64,000 bases of DNA from Ferribacterium limneticum (GTDB lineage: Bacteria; Pseudomonadota; Gammaproteobacteria; Burkholderiales; Rhodocyclaceae), in the NCBI RefSeq assembly GCF_020510585.1, contig NZ_CP075190.1:1548001-1612000 (forward strand), read 5' to 3'. The notes beneath the pieces are model-generated. The model did not search any database. It saw only the letters and a program-made list of their open reading frames with translations, and was not told the origin of the DNA. A program made the translations under genes and the position numbers. Shown piece after piece: positions 33,437 through 41,751 of the stretch; position 1 is the stretch's first letter, and each line of letters starts with the position of its first letter.

Positions 33437-35583
33437 GCACTGGTACCCGGTGTGCTTGTTCGGTTCTTGGGGATCAGCAGTGCAATGCTGGTGCCGGCGC
33501 CGATCTGGCTGCGGCAGGTGATGAGTATTCCTTCCCTTTTGGCCAGGCTGCCGACGACCGACAAGCCTATGCCGCGTTGCGCGGTGTCAGTGATGGGCTT
33601 CGGTCGGTAGATCGCCTGGATGGTCTCCTCGGACATGCCCGGGCCATTGTCATCAACGCGCAACTGCACATAACTGGCACCATCGTGAATGATGTTGTCG
33701 CTGACCGAGATCTTGATGAGCTTTCCTTCGATCAGGGCCTCCGAGGCGTTTTTCCAGAGGTTGAGGACGATTTGCTTGAGATTGTCGCGGTTGACCGGGA
33801 CGAGTAGCTCAAGCTGGGGCAGCGCCGTTTCGACGCGTATTCCCTTGGCGTTGAACAAGGTGTCGGCATAGAGCACGAGGAAGTCGTTGAGGACGCTGAC
33901 CAGATCGATGCTTCGGGTATCTGCGGCGCCTTTGAGGGTTTGCGTCATGTGGCCGACGATGTTGGCGACGCGATCGATTTCCTCGGTCAGCACGGCCAGC
34001 TCCTGGCGGACGCCATCCTCGGGTAGCTTTCGTTCGAGAATGCTCAGGTAACTCTTGATGATGCCCAGCGGGTTGCCCGCCTCATGGACGATCTGCCGTG
34101 CCTGACGGGTAAATTGCTGGGTCAGTTCGGCTTCGACTTGCTGACGGTGTTGCGCCGCTTCAAATACGGCATCGAGGCTGATTGCCGCGATCTTGCCGAA
34201 ATTGGCCAGCCATGGAACGCGGCGTTGGAGGCGACCGTACTGCTTTTCCGAGAGGCCGCAAAGCAGCACGCCGATCACGCGATTGCGCGCCAGCATCGGG
34301 ATGCAGAGCAGTCCATCGGCAGACAGGGCGCGGGCGAGTTGCAGGTCAAGCAAGGCGAGAGGTTCAGTCTGATCAAATGTGGTTCGAACCTGGCGTCCAA
34401 TGACGGCTGCTGCGGCCAGCGAGCGGGAAGAGATTAATGGGATTGAGAGTTGCCGGAAAAGTTCCGGCTGGGCGCCGACTTTTTCGCCGGACAGCGCATC
34501 GCTTTTCTCGTTGGCGAGCAGGATGGCGACTTTCGGGAGATCAAACAGGATGCGGGCGGATTCCCGCAAGGCGAGCAGGACTTCGGTGTCGCTGCCGAGC
34601 TGGAACAAATCCTGTTGCAAAGGCTGCAGCATCGCCATGCCACCGACCATCGCGGCAATATCCTCCTCGGCCGCGCTGGCCGGATCGGACAGGCGCGGTG
34701 GCGGGGCCGGCGCGGTCGTGCGACGTGCGGGAAAATCGTCGGCGATGGCAATGCCCAGGGCTTCGGCAATCTGGCGGGCGCGCTCGATCGCCCGTTCGCG
34801 AACAGCCAGCAGGGCCACCATTTCAAGTCGGGGACTGCTGCGATTGACGACGATGGCCAATTCCGGCGTGCTCTCCGCCGTGGCGCTGAGTGCCTGGGCG
34901 ATCCAGACGATCTGCGGCAGGGCGGTGGCGGTGACGATCTGTGCCGCCGACGCATGATGGAAAGCCACGCCATCGGCCAGCACGGTGTCCAGCCCCCAGT
35001 GGTCGATCAGCCAGCCGCCGACGTCGGCATGCGTGGTGCCGAACAGCTGGGATTCCTCGGCCTGGAGCCTGGGGGTTTCGGTCGAGTTGACCAGGAAACG
35101 CTGATAGGGATCGCCAATTGCCGAGAGCAGGATCAGTTCGCCGATATCGTGCAACAGCCCCGACAGGTAGGCTTCGTCGGGATGCGGATAGTCGGCCAGT
35201 TCGGCCACGCCGCGGGCAATTTCACCGACCAGCAGCGAATGGCTCCAATAGTCGGCGACATCGAATTTGTCGAGATTGGGATTGCGGTCAAAAAGCCGCT
35301 GGATGGAAAGGCAGGTTGCCAGCGAGCGAACGAGGCGCGTCCCGAGCGCAACGAGGCAGGTTTCCAGATTCTTGAGTTCTTTGCCCCGGCGCAGTGCGGG
35401 TGAGTTGGCGACGCTCAGTATGCGGCTGGCCAGGCCGGGGTCTTGTTCGACGATACCGGCCAGTTCGCCCATCGTCGCTTGCTCATCTTCGACCGTCCGT
35501 ACCAGTCGCAACAGAATCTCGGGCGGAGAAGGTATCCGCGCGATATCGATTGATTCCAGAACAGACTTGGGAAGACTGTGCAT
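33433..35583 (-). CDS. HDOD-domain sensor histidine kinase
   Basis: The 716-residue cytoplasmic protein starts with an HDOD domain (~1-215) containing GLLHDIGELIL, then a GAF-like sensor region (~300-470), and a histidine kinase (~475-716) with the H-box RQIVHEAGNPLG and ATP-binding blocks DDNGPGM and GIGLSVVGS. The H-box replaces the usual E/D-LRTPL with EAGNPLG, as in some NtrB-like kinases. It is translationally coupled to the REC-PAS-GGDEF-EAL gene, so it likely phosphorylates that receiver. The signal is unknown. The promoter should lie in the AT-rich stretch to the right of 35583. Confidence 0.9.
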   Translation of the reverse strand: MHSLPKSVLESIDIARIPSPPEILLRLVRTVEDEQATMGELAGIVEQDPGLASRILSVANSPALRRGKELKNLETCLVALGTRLVRSLATCLSIQRLFDRNPNLDKFDVADYWSHSLLVGEIARGVAELADYPHPDEAYLSGLLHDIGELILLSAIGDPYQRFLVNSTETPRLQAEESQLFGTTHADVGGWLIDHWGLDTVLADGVAFHHASAAQIVTATALPQIVWIAQALSATAESTPELAIVVNRSSPRLEMVALLAVRERAIERARQIAEALGIAIADDFPARRTTAPAPPPRLSDPASAAEEDIAAMVGGMAMLQPLQQDLFQLGSDTEVLLALRESARILFDLPKVAILLANEKSDALSGEKVGAQPELFRQLSIPLISSRSLAAAAVIGRQVRTTFDQTEPLALLDLQLARALSADGLLCIPMLARNRVIGVLLCGLSEKQYGRLQRRVPWLANFGKIAAISLDAVFEAAQHRQQVEAELTQQFTRQARQIVHEAGNPLGIIKSYLSILERKLPEDGVRQELAVLTEEIDRVANIVGHMTQTLKGAADTRSIDLVSVLNDFLVLYADTLFNAKGIRVETALPQLELLVPVNRDNLKQIVLNLWKNASEALIEGKLIKISVSDNIIHDGASYVQLRVDDNGPGMSEETIQAIYRPKPITDTAQRGIGLSVVGSLAKREGILITCRSQIGAGTSIALLIPKNRTSTPGTSA

Positions 35584-35802
35584 GAGTATGATGGTTCAAT
35601 AATTACTTGTGGGCGGCACGGGAAGAGGGGGGAACTAATATTTAAACACGATGGACACAATTCTAATTTACACAGTTAATGCGTCGTAAATATGAAATAT
35701 TGGAAATATTTTCAGATTGAATAGAAGCAAGATTAGCCGGAAATTTCAAGCCCGGATTGGCTAAAAAGCCAGTGCTGTTTCATACATCTGTTGGGGGATG
35801 AA
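35584..35802. other. AT-rich intergenic region upstream of the HDOD kinase gene
   Basis: About 220 bases, markedly richer in A and T around 35640-35720. It should contain the promoter for the kinase/c-di-GMP operon. No gene is supported here. Confidence 0.6.
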
Positions 35803-35840
35803 GATTTCAAATTTGGCCAATATTTCCGGTTGACCGTGGG
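35803..35840 (+). repeat. Short-form dispersed repeat, intergenic
   Basis: Begins GATTTCAAATTTGGCC and ends CCGGTTGACCGTGG, just downstream of the citrate synthase terminator. Confidence 0.85.
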
Positions 35841-35856
35841 ATTGCCTCTCGTAGAC

Positions 35857-35896
35857 GAAAAAAAGCCGGCCGGGAAGGTATTTCCCCGGCCGGCCT
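35857..35896 (-). terminator. Rho-independent terminator of the citrate synthase gene
   Basis: On the minus strand: GGCCGGCCGGG, a loop of about 10 bases, CCCGGCCGGC, then seven T residues; it begins 12 bases after the stop codon. Confidence 0.93.
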
Positions 35897-35908
35897 TGCT
35901 TGCCTGCG

Positions 35909-37207
35909 TTAGCCGCGCTGGGCGAGCGGCACGACGTCGCGCTTGGCGGCGCCGACGTAAAGCTGGCGCGGACGACCGATCTTGTATTCCGGATCGGTGA
36001 TCATTTCTTCCCACTGCGTCATCCAGCCGACCGTGCGGGCCAGGGCGAAAATGCAGGTGAACATTTCGGTCGGAATGCCGATGGCCTTCTGGACGATGCC
36101 CGAGTAGAAGTCTACGTTGGGGTAGAGCTTCTTCTCGACGAAGTACGGGTCTTCCAGTGCGATCCGCTCGAGTTCCATGGCCAGCTTGAACAGGCGGTCG
36201 TTTTGGAGGCCGAGTTCGGTCAGCACTTCGTTGCAGACCTTGCGCATGAGCGTGGCGCGCGGGTCGAAGTTCTTGTAGACGCGGTGGCCGAAGCCCATGA
36301 GCTTGAACGAATCGTTCTTGTCCTTGGCGCGGGCGATGAATTCGGGAACGCGCGAGACGTCGCCGATTTCTTCGAGCATCTGCAGACAGGCTTCGTTGGC
36401 ACCGCCGTGGGCCGGGCCCCACAGGCAGGCGATGCCGGCGGCGATGCAGGCGAACGGATTGGCACCAGAGGAGCCGGCCAGACGAACGGTCGAGGTCGAG
36501 GCGTTCTGTTCGTGGTCGGCGTGCAACGTGAAGATGGTATCCAGCGCGTTGACCAGCACCGGATTCGGCACGTACTTCTCGCACGGATTGCCGAACATCA
36601 TGCGCATGAAGTTGGCGCTGTAGCTGAGCTCGTTGTCGGGATGCATGAAGGGCATGCCGATGCTGTACTTGTAGGCCATGGCGACGATGGTCGGCATCTT
36701 GGCGATGAGATGGATGAAGTTGGTGTTGCGATGTTCGGCATCGGCGAAATCCATCGCGTCATGATAGAAGGCCGACAGGGCGCCAACGACGCCGGTCATG
36801 ACGGCCATCGGATGGGCGTCGCGACGGAAACCGGAGAAGAACTTGGCGAGTTGCTCATGGACCATCGTGTGATGCGTGACGGCGGCCTCGAACTCGGCTT
36901 TCTGCTGGGCATTCGGCAGTTCGCCATTTTTCAGCAGATAGGTCACTTCGAGGAAATTGCAATTCTCGGCAAGTTGTTCGATGGGGTAGCCGCGATAGAG
37001 CAGCTGGCCGACATCGCCATCGATGAAAGTGATTTTCGACTTGCAACTGGCCGTGGACATGAAGCCGGAGTCATAGGTGAACAAGCCTGTTTTGGCGCCC
37101 AACGTCCGAATGTCGACACAGTCGTTGCCATGGACCGGCGCCATGATCGAAAAATCGACCGGTGCCAGACCGTCAATGCTCAGTGTTGCCTTGCGTTCAA
37201 TAGTCAT
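35909..37207 (-). CDS. gltA: Citrate synthase
   Basis: A 432-residue type II citrate synthase that condenses oxaloacetate with acetyl-CoA at the head of the TCA cycle. Catalytic histidines are in GPAHGGANE and [14 protein letters not shown], and the Asp lies further on (NVDFYSG). Full length. The gene stands alone with its own terminator. Placement amid nif genes looks incidental, although 2-oxoglutarate made downstream is the carbon signal read by nitrogen regulators. Confidence 0.97.
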   Translation of the reverse strand: MTIERKATLSIDGLAPVDFSIMAPVHGNDCVDIRTLGAKTGLFTYDSGFMSTASCKSKITFIDGDVGQLLYRGYPIEQLAENCNFLEVTYLLKNGELPNAQQKAEFEAAVTHHTMVHEQLAKFFSGFRRDAHPMAVMTGVVGALSAFYHDAMDFADAEHRNTNFIHLIAKMPTIVAMAYKYSIGMPFMHPDNELSYSANFMRMMFGNPCEKYVPNPVLVNALDTIFTLHADHEQNASTSTVRLAGSSGANPFACIAAGIACLWGPAHGGANEACLQMLEEIGDVSRVPEFIARAKDKNDSFKLMGFGHRVYKNFDPRATLMRKVCNEVLTELGLQNDRLFKLAMELERIALEDPYFVEKKLYPNVDFYSGIVQKAIGIPTEMFTCIFALARTVGWMTQWEEMITDPEYKIGRPRQLYVGAAKRDVVPLAQRG

Positions 37208-37449
37208 CTACTTACCCCCTTGAGAAATTTTGTTGTGCTGTCTGCCATCAAAGCGGGCAGAGCATACTGGTATACCGTGTACTTTCTTTGACCGTTGGTA
37301 AATCAAGCAATACGCATGCCCTTCCTTGGCAAAAAGGGCGATCCGCGGCTGGCCTGGGAAAGCGCCGGACAGGCGAGGTCCGACCCGGAAGCGGCGGGCA
37401 CCAAACCGGCGCCAGCGTTCAGCCGATGCTCAGCTTCGGTGCGCGATGC
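37208..37449. other. Intergenic region between gltA promoter and draG end
   Basis: Contains the upstream region of gltA on the minus strand and the 3' flank of draG. An open frame from 37295 lacks a ribosome site and ends inside draG antisense, so it is not called. Confidence 0.55.
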
Positions 37450-38400
37450 TCATGGATGGCCGGACAGGCTCAGGAGCGCGCGGGCCTGGTCCGGACACTG
37501 GGTTGAAATATTTTCGTCGAGTGCCTTGAGCCAGCGTTTCGGAATGCTCTCCATGCCGTAGCGGGCGCCGGCCAGCATGCCGGCGATAGCGCCCGTGGTG
37601 TCGGCATCGCCGCCGCGATTGACGACGTCGATCAGGCAGTCCTCGAAGGTTTCGGTGGCGAAGAAAGACTGGAAGACGGCCTGCACGGTATCGACGATGA
37701 AGCCGCTGGGGTTCTCGCGCTGGCGCTTGTCGTAGGCGAAGACCGGGAAATCGCTGACCAGCTTGTGGGCACGTTCGCGCTCGACGTCGATGGGATCATG
37801 GCCGGCGAGGAAATCCTGAACCATCAGGATCAGCGTTTCGCAGGCCGCGTCGGACAGCGCGTTGTGGTGCGTGACATGGGCCTGGGCGCGGTTGGCAAAA
37901 ATCGTCGTTTTTTCCGGTTGACCGTAGCAGGCCAGGGCGACGGGCAAGACGCGCATCGCGGCGCCGTTGCCGGCGTCGTGCTCGGAGGCATCGGCTTCCG
38001 GCCTGCCGGTCTTGCGGAAGGAGATCAGGTTGCGGCGCACGGTATTGCCGATATCGACCGGCTTGGCCCGCATCCAGGCGTCGAAGGCTTCGGCCGCGGC
38101 GATGGCGTCGACGCGGCCGCGGGCGATGATCGATTCGCCGAGGGCCAGCGACATCGTCGTGTCGTCGGTAACTTTGCCCGCCTTCAGGCGCAGCCAGCCG
38201 CCGCCGGTGATTTCGCAGTGCAGGCCGATCTGGTGGCGGATTTCATTGGGGGTCAGAAACTCGACCGTGGCACCCAGCGCATCGCCGATGGCCAGCCCGA
38301 GATAGGCCGCCATGCCGCGGTCGACGTGGGGCGCGTAGGCCGGCCCGGTGCGACGGCGCACCGGCGCGGTCCTGGCGATCAGTTCTCCGGTCCAAAACAT
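37450..38400 (-). CDS. draG: ADP-ribosyl-[dinitrogen reductase] hydrolase
   Basis: DraG removes ADP-ribose from NifH Arg and restores activity, opposing DraT. The 316-residue product shows the ADP-ribosylglycohydrolase motifs GLAIGDALGATVEF, TDDTTMSLALG and the Mn-binding Asp cluster in NRGGDADTTGAIAG. The start overlaps the end of nifQ by 22 bases; a second in-frame ATG at MAAYLGLAIGD is possible. It is the last gene of the nifB operon. The loop CYGQPEKTTIF, a variable region in DraG, coincides with a dispersed repeat copy (37891-37927). Confidence 0.94.
   Translation of the reverse strand: MFWTGELIARTAPVRRRTGPAYAPHVDRGMAAYLGLAIGDALGATVEFLTPNEIRHQIGLHCEITGGGWLRLKAGKVTDDTTMSLALGESIIARGRVDAIAAAEAFDAWMRAKPVDIGNTVRRNLISFRKTGRPEADASEHDAGNGAAMRVLPVALACYGQPEKTTIFANRAQAHVTHHNALSDAACETLILMVQDFLAGHDPIDVERERAHKLVSDFPVFAYDKRQRENPSGFIVDTVQAVFQSFFATETFEDCLIDVVNRGGDADTTGAIAGMLAGARYGMESIPKRWLKALDENISTQCPDQARALLSLSGHP
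37891..37927 (+). repeat. Dispersed repeat copy inside draG
   Basis: The right half (TTTTTTCCGGTTGACCGTAG) is identical to copy c; the left half is diverged. On the coding strand it reads YGQPEKTTIF. Confidence 0.7.
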
Positions 38401-38951
38401 TTGGCGTAATCCTTACAAACCCCACACGATGGGGCGGGGCAGACGTAGATGCCTTCGCGCGAACAGACCTGGCGGTAGAGGAATTTCTTCCACTTCATGT
38501 CGCCGGTGTTGTCGCGGGCAAGCGCCGGAAAATTGACCCACATCAGCCGGGAAAGTTCTTCGCGATTGGCCAGGCCGAGATCCTGCCAGAGATGGTCGCG
38601 GCCGGCGCAGGCGGTGGCCAGGATGTTGGCGATAAGCAGTTCGGACGGGTATTCGCAGGCGCGATGGTCGAGCAGCAGCTTTTGCAGGTCTTCCCATTCG
38701 GGGATGGCTTCAACCTCCCGGGCGCAGGACGATATGTCGCAGCCGGGAAAGTAGGCCTCGCACAGATAGCGAAAGGCCGCCGCACCCAGGCCAAGGTGAG
38801 GGGGGAGGCAACCCTCACCGCTGGCCTGGCCGGCAATGATGCTGGCCAGCAGCAAACGGTTCGGATCGCGCGCGGCCGGCCCGCCGACTGGTACAGCCAG
38901 CATGTCGCTGAGCAGCAGGAGGCGGGTGGGCAGGCGATCCGGACCGTTCAT
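38379..38951 (-). CDS. nifQ: NifQ, molybdenum donor for FeMo-co synthesis
   Basis: NifQ carries a Mo-Fe-S cluster and supplies molybdenum to the NifEN/NifH assembly machinery. The 190-residue product ends with the diagnostic C-x4-C-x2-C-x5-C motif, CPAPSCGVCKDYAKC. It starts at ATG 38951, with a weak GGA upstream, and overlaps draG. It is preceded by the FeSII gene in the operon led by nifB. Its presence together with the Mod genes at 48433-53858 indicates a Mo-dependent nitrogenase. Confidence 0.93.
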   Translation of the reverse strand: MNGPDRLPTRLLLLSDMLAVPVGGPAARDPNRLLLASIIAGQASGEGCLPPHLGLGAAAFRYLCEAYFPGCDISSCAREVEAIPEWEDLQKLLLDHRACEYPSELLIANILATACAGRDHLWQDLGLANREELSRLMWVNFPALARDNTGDMKWKKFLYRQVCSREGIYVCPAPSCGVCKDYAKCFGPEN

Positions 38952-38975
38952 GGCCTGATCCTTGAAGGATGGTGC

Positions 38976-39338
38976 TTACTTGCTCGGGTATTCGACCAGG
39001 ATGTCTTCGTCACGGACGATCATCTGGCAGGCCAGGCGCCATTGGGTCGGCGGGATGTCATCGACGTACATCTTGTCGACCTCGGCCTTGGTGATGTGGC
39101 CGAGTTCAAGCAGTGCAGCGACCTCGCGCACGTTGAGCGGGCCGCCCATCGGGGCGCGCTTGCCGTCAACCGATGACACCTTGACCAGACAGGTGCCGCA
39201 GTTGCCTTCCTGGCAACCGAAGTCGATCGGGATGTGATGTTCCTTGGCCAGTGCGAGGATGGTCTGGGTGTGGCTGCCGGCAACGGCATACACCGTCTTG
39301 TCCTTGTGCAGCGGGCTGCTGAATGTGATGAGGGCCAT
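38976..39338 (-). CDS. FeSII (Shethna protein II)-like [2Fe-2S] ferredoxin
   Basis: A 120-residue plant-type ferredoxin matching FeSII in length and motifs: TFSSPL at the N-terminus, the cluster ligands CQEGNCGTC, and a late Cys in WRLACQMIV followed by RDEDILVEY. In Azotobacter FeSII binds both nitrogenase components under O2 stress and locks them in a protected, inactive complex. Ordinary nif ferredoxins lack the ~30-residue insert (VREVAALLELGHITKAEV). The ATG at 39338 follows GGAGAAG. In this operon it would give conformational protection alongside the flavodiiron protein. Confidence 0.88.
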   Translation of the reverse strand: MALITFSSPLHKDKTVYAVAGSHTQTILALAKEHHIPIDFGCQEGNCGTCLVKVSSVDGKRAPMGGPLNVREVAALLELGHITKAEVDKMYVDDIPPTQWRLACQMIVRDEDILVEYPSK

Positions 39339-39439
39339 TTCTTAACTTCTCCAGAAGAGCGGGTTGATTTGAATTTCTCTGTTTGGGGTTGGGTCGATTT
39401 TTATAACGATGCTTTTAATCTTGTTCTGCTGTGGCGCAA

Positions 39440-39727
39440 TTACGCGGGTTTAACCACGATATCGCCGCCGATAATCTGCGCCTGGCAAGCCAGCCGATGG
39501 CCGCGCGGGGCCATGTTGTCTTTCAGTACCTGGTCTTCGAGAATGCTCGGCGGGGCGAGGAACTCGCCGCCCGAAATGATCTTGGTCAGGCAGGTGCAGC
39601 ACTCGCCTTCGCGGCAGCCGTAGGTGATGCCGGCGCCGACTTTCTCGGAAACTTCAATGAGCCGGGTACCGGCCGGTACGGTGACTGTGACGCCGATATC
39701 CTGAAATGTGACTTTTGCTTTAGGCAT
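39440..39727 (-). CDS. [2Fe-2S] ferredoxin, nif type
   Basis: A 95-residue plant-type ferredoxin with CREGECCTC and a late Cys in HRLACQ. It is shorter than FeSII and resembles the FdxB-type ferredoxins of nif clusters. It probably carries electrons for FeMo-co synthesis or nitrogenase. It follows the flavodiiron gene on the same strand with 17 bases between. ATG 39727 follows a GGGG stretch. Confidence 0.9.
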   Translation of the reverse strand: MPKAKVTFQDIGVTVTVPAGTRLIEVSEKVGAGITYGCREGECCTCLTKIISGGEFLAPPSILEDQVLKDNMAPRGHRLACQAQIIGGDIVVKPA

Positions 39728-39744
39728 TGTTTTCCCCCTGGTTG

Positions 39745-41016
39745 TTATGCGAGTGCCGCCATGTCGATGTCACGGTGTTCAACCCGACCGGTCAGGTGAC
39801 GGGCCAGTTGTTCGCCGAGATCGCGGCAGGCTTCGAGTTCGCCGGCATCCGGCACGAGCTTGATACGCAGTCCTTCGACCGGGACGCGCAGCTTGAGGCC
39901 GCGCAGGCGGTCCTCGATCAGCCGTACCGCCTCGCCGCTCCAGCCATACGAGCCGAAGGCGGCACCCAGTTTGCCCTTGACGTTGACGGTGGTCAGTGAT
40001 GACAGCACGTCCCAGATCGGCTTGACGGCGTCGGCATTGATCGTCGGGCTGCCGAAGGCCAGGCCATCGGCTTCCTCGATGAGGTCGGTGAAGATGCCCG
40101 ACTCGCCACCTTCGAGGTCGTAGAGCGAAACGCGCACGCCGCCGATGGATTCGGCGCCGGCGGCGAGCGATTCGGCCATGCGTCGGGTATTGCCGTAGGC
40201 CGAGATGTAGAAGACGACCAGCGTCTTCTCGCTGCGCGCCTCGTTGAACAATCGTGGCGTCGCCAGTTCGCGGTAACGATGTACGTAGTCGCGCGGCGCA
40301 TGGCGCAGGATCGGGCCATGGGCCGGGGCGATCAAATTGATTTCGAGCGGTTCGATCAGGGCGATGGCGTCGAGCACGTACTCGCGGAAGGGCCGCATGA
40401 TGTGCGCGTAGTAATACTCGAACGAGAAACGGAAATCGCCGACCGTGTCGTTGAACAGCCGGTTGTCGCAGAAATGGCAGCCGAAGATGTCACCGGTGAA
40501 CAGCAGGCCATCCTCGACGAGATAAGTGCATTGCGTATCCGGCCAGTGCAGGTAGGGCGTGTGCAGGAAACGCAGAGTCCGGCCGCCGAGATCGACTTCG
40601 TCGTCGGTGGTGACCGGAATATATTCGGGCGGCTTCTCGCCGGAGGGCTTGAGCAGCGCTTTCAACATCATCTGGGCGCGGCTCGACAGATAGACCTTGG
40701 CCTGCGGGGCGCGCTTGAGCAACTCGGGCAGGGCGCCGCTATGGTCCGGCTCGAGATGGTTGAGGACGATGGTGGTGATTTCGTCGTAGCGGGCGACCGT
40801 TTCGAGTCGACGGAAGAAATCGTCGGCGAAGTTTTCCTTCACCGTGTCGATGATTGCCACGCCGTTCTCGCCGCGCACGACGTACGAGTTGTAGCTCGTG
40901 CCGTTGGCGGTTTTGAGGATGATGTCGAAACTCCGCAGATGCGGGTCGAGGGCGCCCACCCAGTGGACGCCCGGCGCAATTTCTACGGCGTGGTCAGTGA
41001 GTGCCGCAGCGACCAT
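39745..41016 (-). CDS. Flavodiiron protein (A-type flavoprotein)
   Basis: The 423-residue protein has a metallo-beta-lactamase diiron domain (~1-255), with ligands in HLEPDHSG, GDIFGCHF and PAHGPI, and a flavodoxin domain (~260-400) with FMN loop YISAYGNTRRM. Such proteins reduce O2 to water or NO to N2O using ferredoxin or NADH. The frame extends upstream to 41121, but ATG 41016 (MVAAALTDHAVEI) matches family starts and overlaps the nifO-like gene by 23 bases. In a nif operon with FeSII it probably scavenges O2 to protect nitrogenase. Electrons could come from the adjacent ferredoxins. Confidence 0.92.
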   Translation of the reverse strand: MVAAALTDHAVEIAPGVHWVGALDPHLRSFDIILKTANGTSYNSYVVRGENGVAIIDTVKENFADDFFRRLETVARYDEITTIVLNHLEPDHSGALPELLKRAPQAKVYLSSRAQMMLKALLKPSGEKPPEYIPVTTDDEVDLGGRTLRFLHTPYLHWPDTQCTYLVEDGLLFTGDIFGCHFCDNRLFNDTVGDFRFSFEYYYAHIMRPFREYVLDAIALIEPLEINLIAPAHGPILRHAPRDYVHRYRELATPRLFNEARSEKTLVVFYISAYGNTRRMAESLAAGAESIGGVRVSLYDLEGGESGIFTDLIEEADGLAFGSPTINADAVKPIWDVLSSLTTVNVKGKLGAAFGSYGWSGEAVRLIEDRLRGLKLRVPVEGLRIKLVPDAGELEACRDLGEQLARHLTGRVEHRDIDMAALA

Positions 41017-41473
41017 GGCTGCTTTCCTCTTCCTCGTGATCATGCGCGTGGCTGCCGCAGCTGCCGTGCCCTTCCGGGCCATGCACGCAGGCTTCGATGT
41101 TGCCTTCCGGCAGTTCGACATTCTTTAGCCCGATCCACGCGTCCACCGCAGCAATGTCGAAACCGACCAGCCGTTCCTCGCCGATTTCCATGAGCGGGCG
41201 GCGAATGAGCAGCGGGTTTTCGAGCAGCAGATGCAGTGCATCCTCGAAACCGAGGTTTTCCGGGACGATTTCGCCCGACTTGATATCGGGCGCCGCCGGG
41301 TTGAACCAAAGGCTGATCGGCAGCTTGCCAAGAAAGGCGAGCAGGCGGTCAGCCGTCCAGGCTTCGGTCTTGAGACTTTTTGCCTGGACGGTGTGGCCGG
41401 CTGCTGCGAGCAGGGTCTTCTGGCGAAGATTGCCCTTGCAGCCGGGTTTTTCGTAGAACGTGACAACCGCCAT
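40994..41473 (-). CDS. NifO-like ArsC-family protein with His-rich tail
   Basis: A 159-residue thioredoxin-fold protein of the ArsC/Spx type, similar to NifO found in Azotobacter nif clusters. The family Cys is in EKPGCKGN near residue 10. Residues ~133-159 form a metal-binding-like tail (HGPEGHGSCGSHAHDHEEEE). The best start is ATG 41473, which overlaps the fdxN stop as TAATG; an upstream GTG/ATG at 41491 is less likely. It ends 23 bases inside the flavodiiron gene. NifO has been linked to nitrogenase regulation relative to nitrate, but its activity is unproven. Confidence 0.8.
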   Translation of the reverse strand: MAVVTFYEKPGCKGNLRQKTLLAAAGHTVQAKSLKTEAWTADRLLAFLGKLPISLWFNPAAPDIKSGEIVPENLGFEDALHLLLENPLLIRRPLMEIGEERLVGFDIAAVDAWIGLKNVELPEGNIEACVHGPEGHGSCGSHAHDHEEEESSHGRCGTH

Positions 41474-41751
41474 TACGCTGCGTCCTTCCACAAGCCGAAT
41501 TGCTTGAGCTTTTCGATCGGGATGCCGGTCAGCGAACCCGGCGGGTTCAGGAAGGCGCCGAGTTCATCGACGATGGCCATTTCGATCGGGCAGATCGCAG
41601 CGCATTGCGGCACGCTGTGATCGCCCAGGCACTCGGTGCATTTGCCGTCGTCGATCAGGAAGTGTGGCTTGTCTTCGTAGATCGCGTCGTTCGGGCAGAC
41701 ATCGACGCAGGCCCAGCAATTGACACAGGATTCGGTGATTTGCAGTGCCAT
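41473..41751 (-). CDS. fdxN: 4Fe-4S ferredoxin of nifB (FdxN type)
   Basis: A 92-residue ferredoxin with CVNCWACVDVCP and a second set CTECLGDHSVPQCAAICP, so two [4Fe-4S] clusters with an insert in the second site. FdxN is needed for NifB activity in several diazotrophs. It begins 0 bases after nifB (stop at 41752, start at 41751) and overlaps the nifO-like start. Soluble, no signal peptide. Confidence 0.92.
   Translation of the reverse strand: MALQITESCVNCWACVDVCPNDAIYEDKPHFLIDDGKCTECLGDHSVPQCAAICPIEMAIVDELGAFLNPPGSLTGIPIEKLKQFGLWKDAA

Noticed and set aside
35900..37291. 463-codon open frame antisense to citrate synthase
   Set aside because: Shadow of gltA; the protein is low in hydrophobic-core patterns and has no family match.
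37295..37561. Possible small gene upstream of gltA (MPFLGKKGDP...)
   Set aside because: No ribosome site, runs into draG antisense, and has no recognisable pattern.
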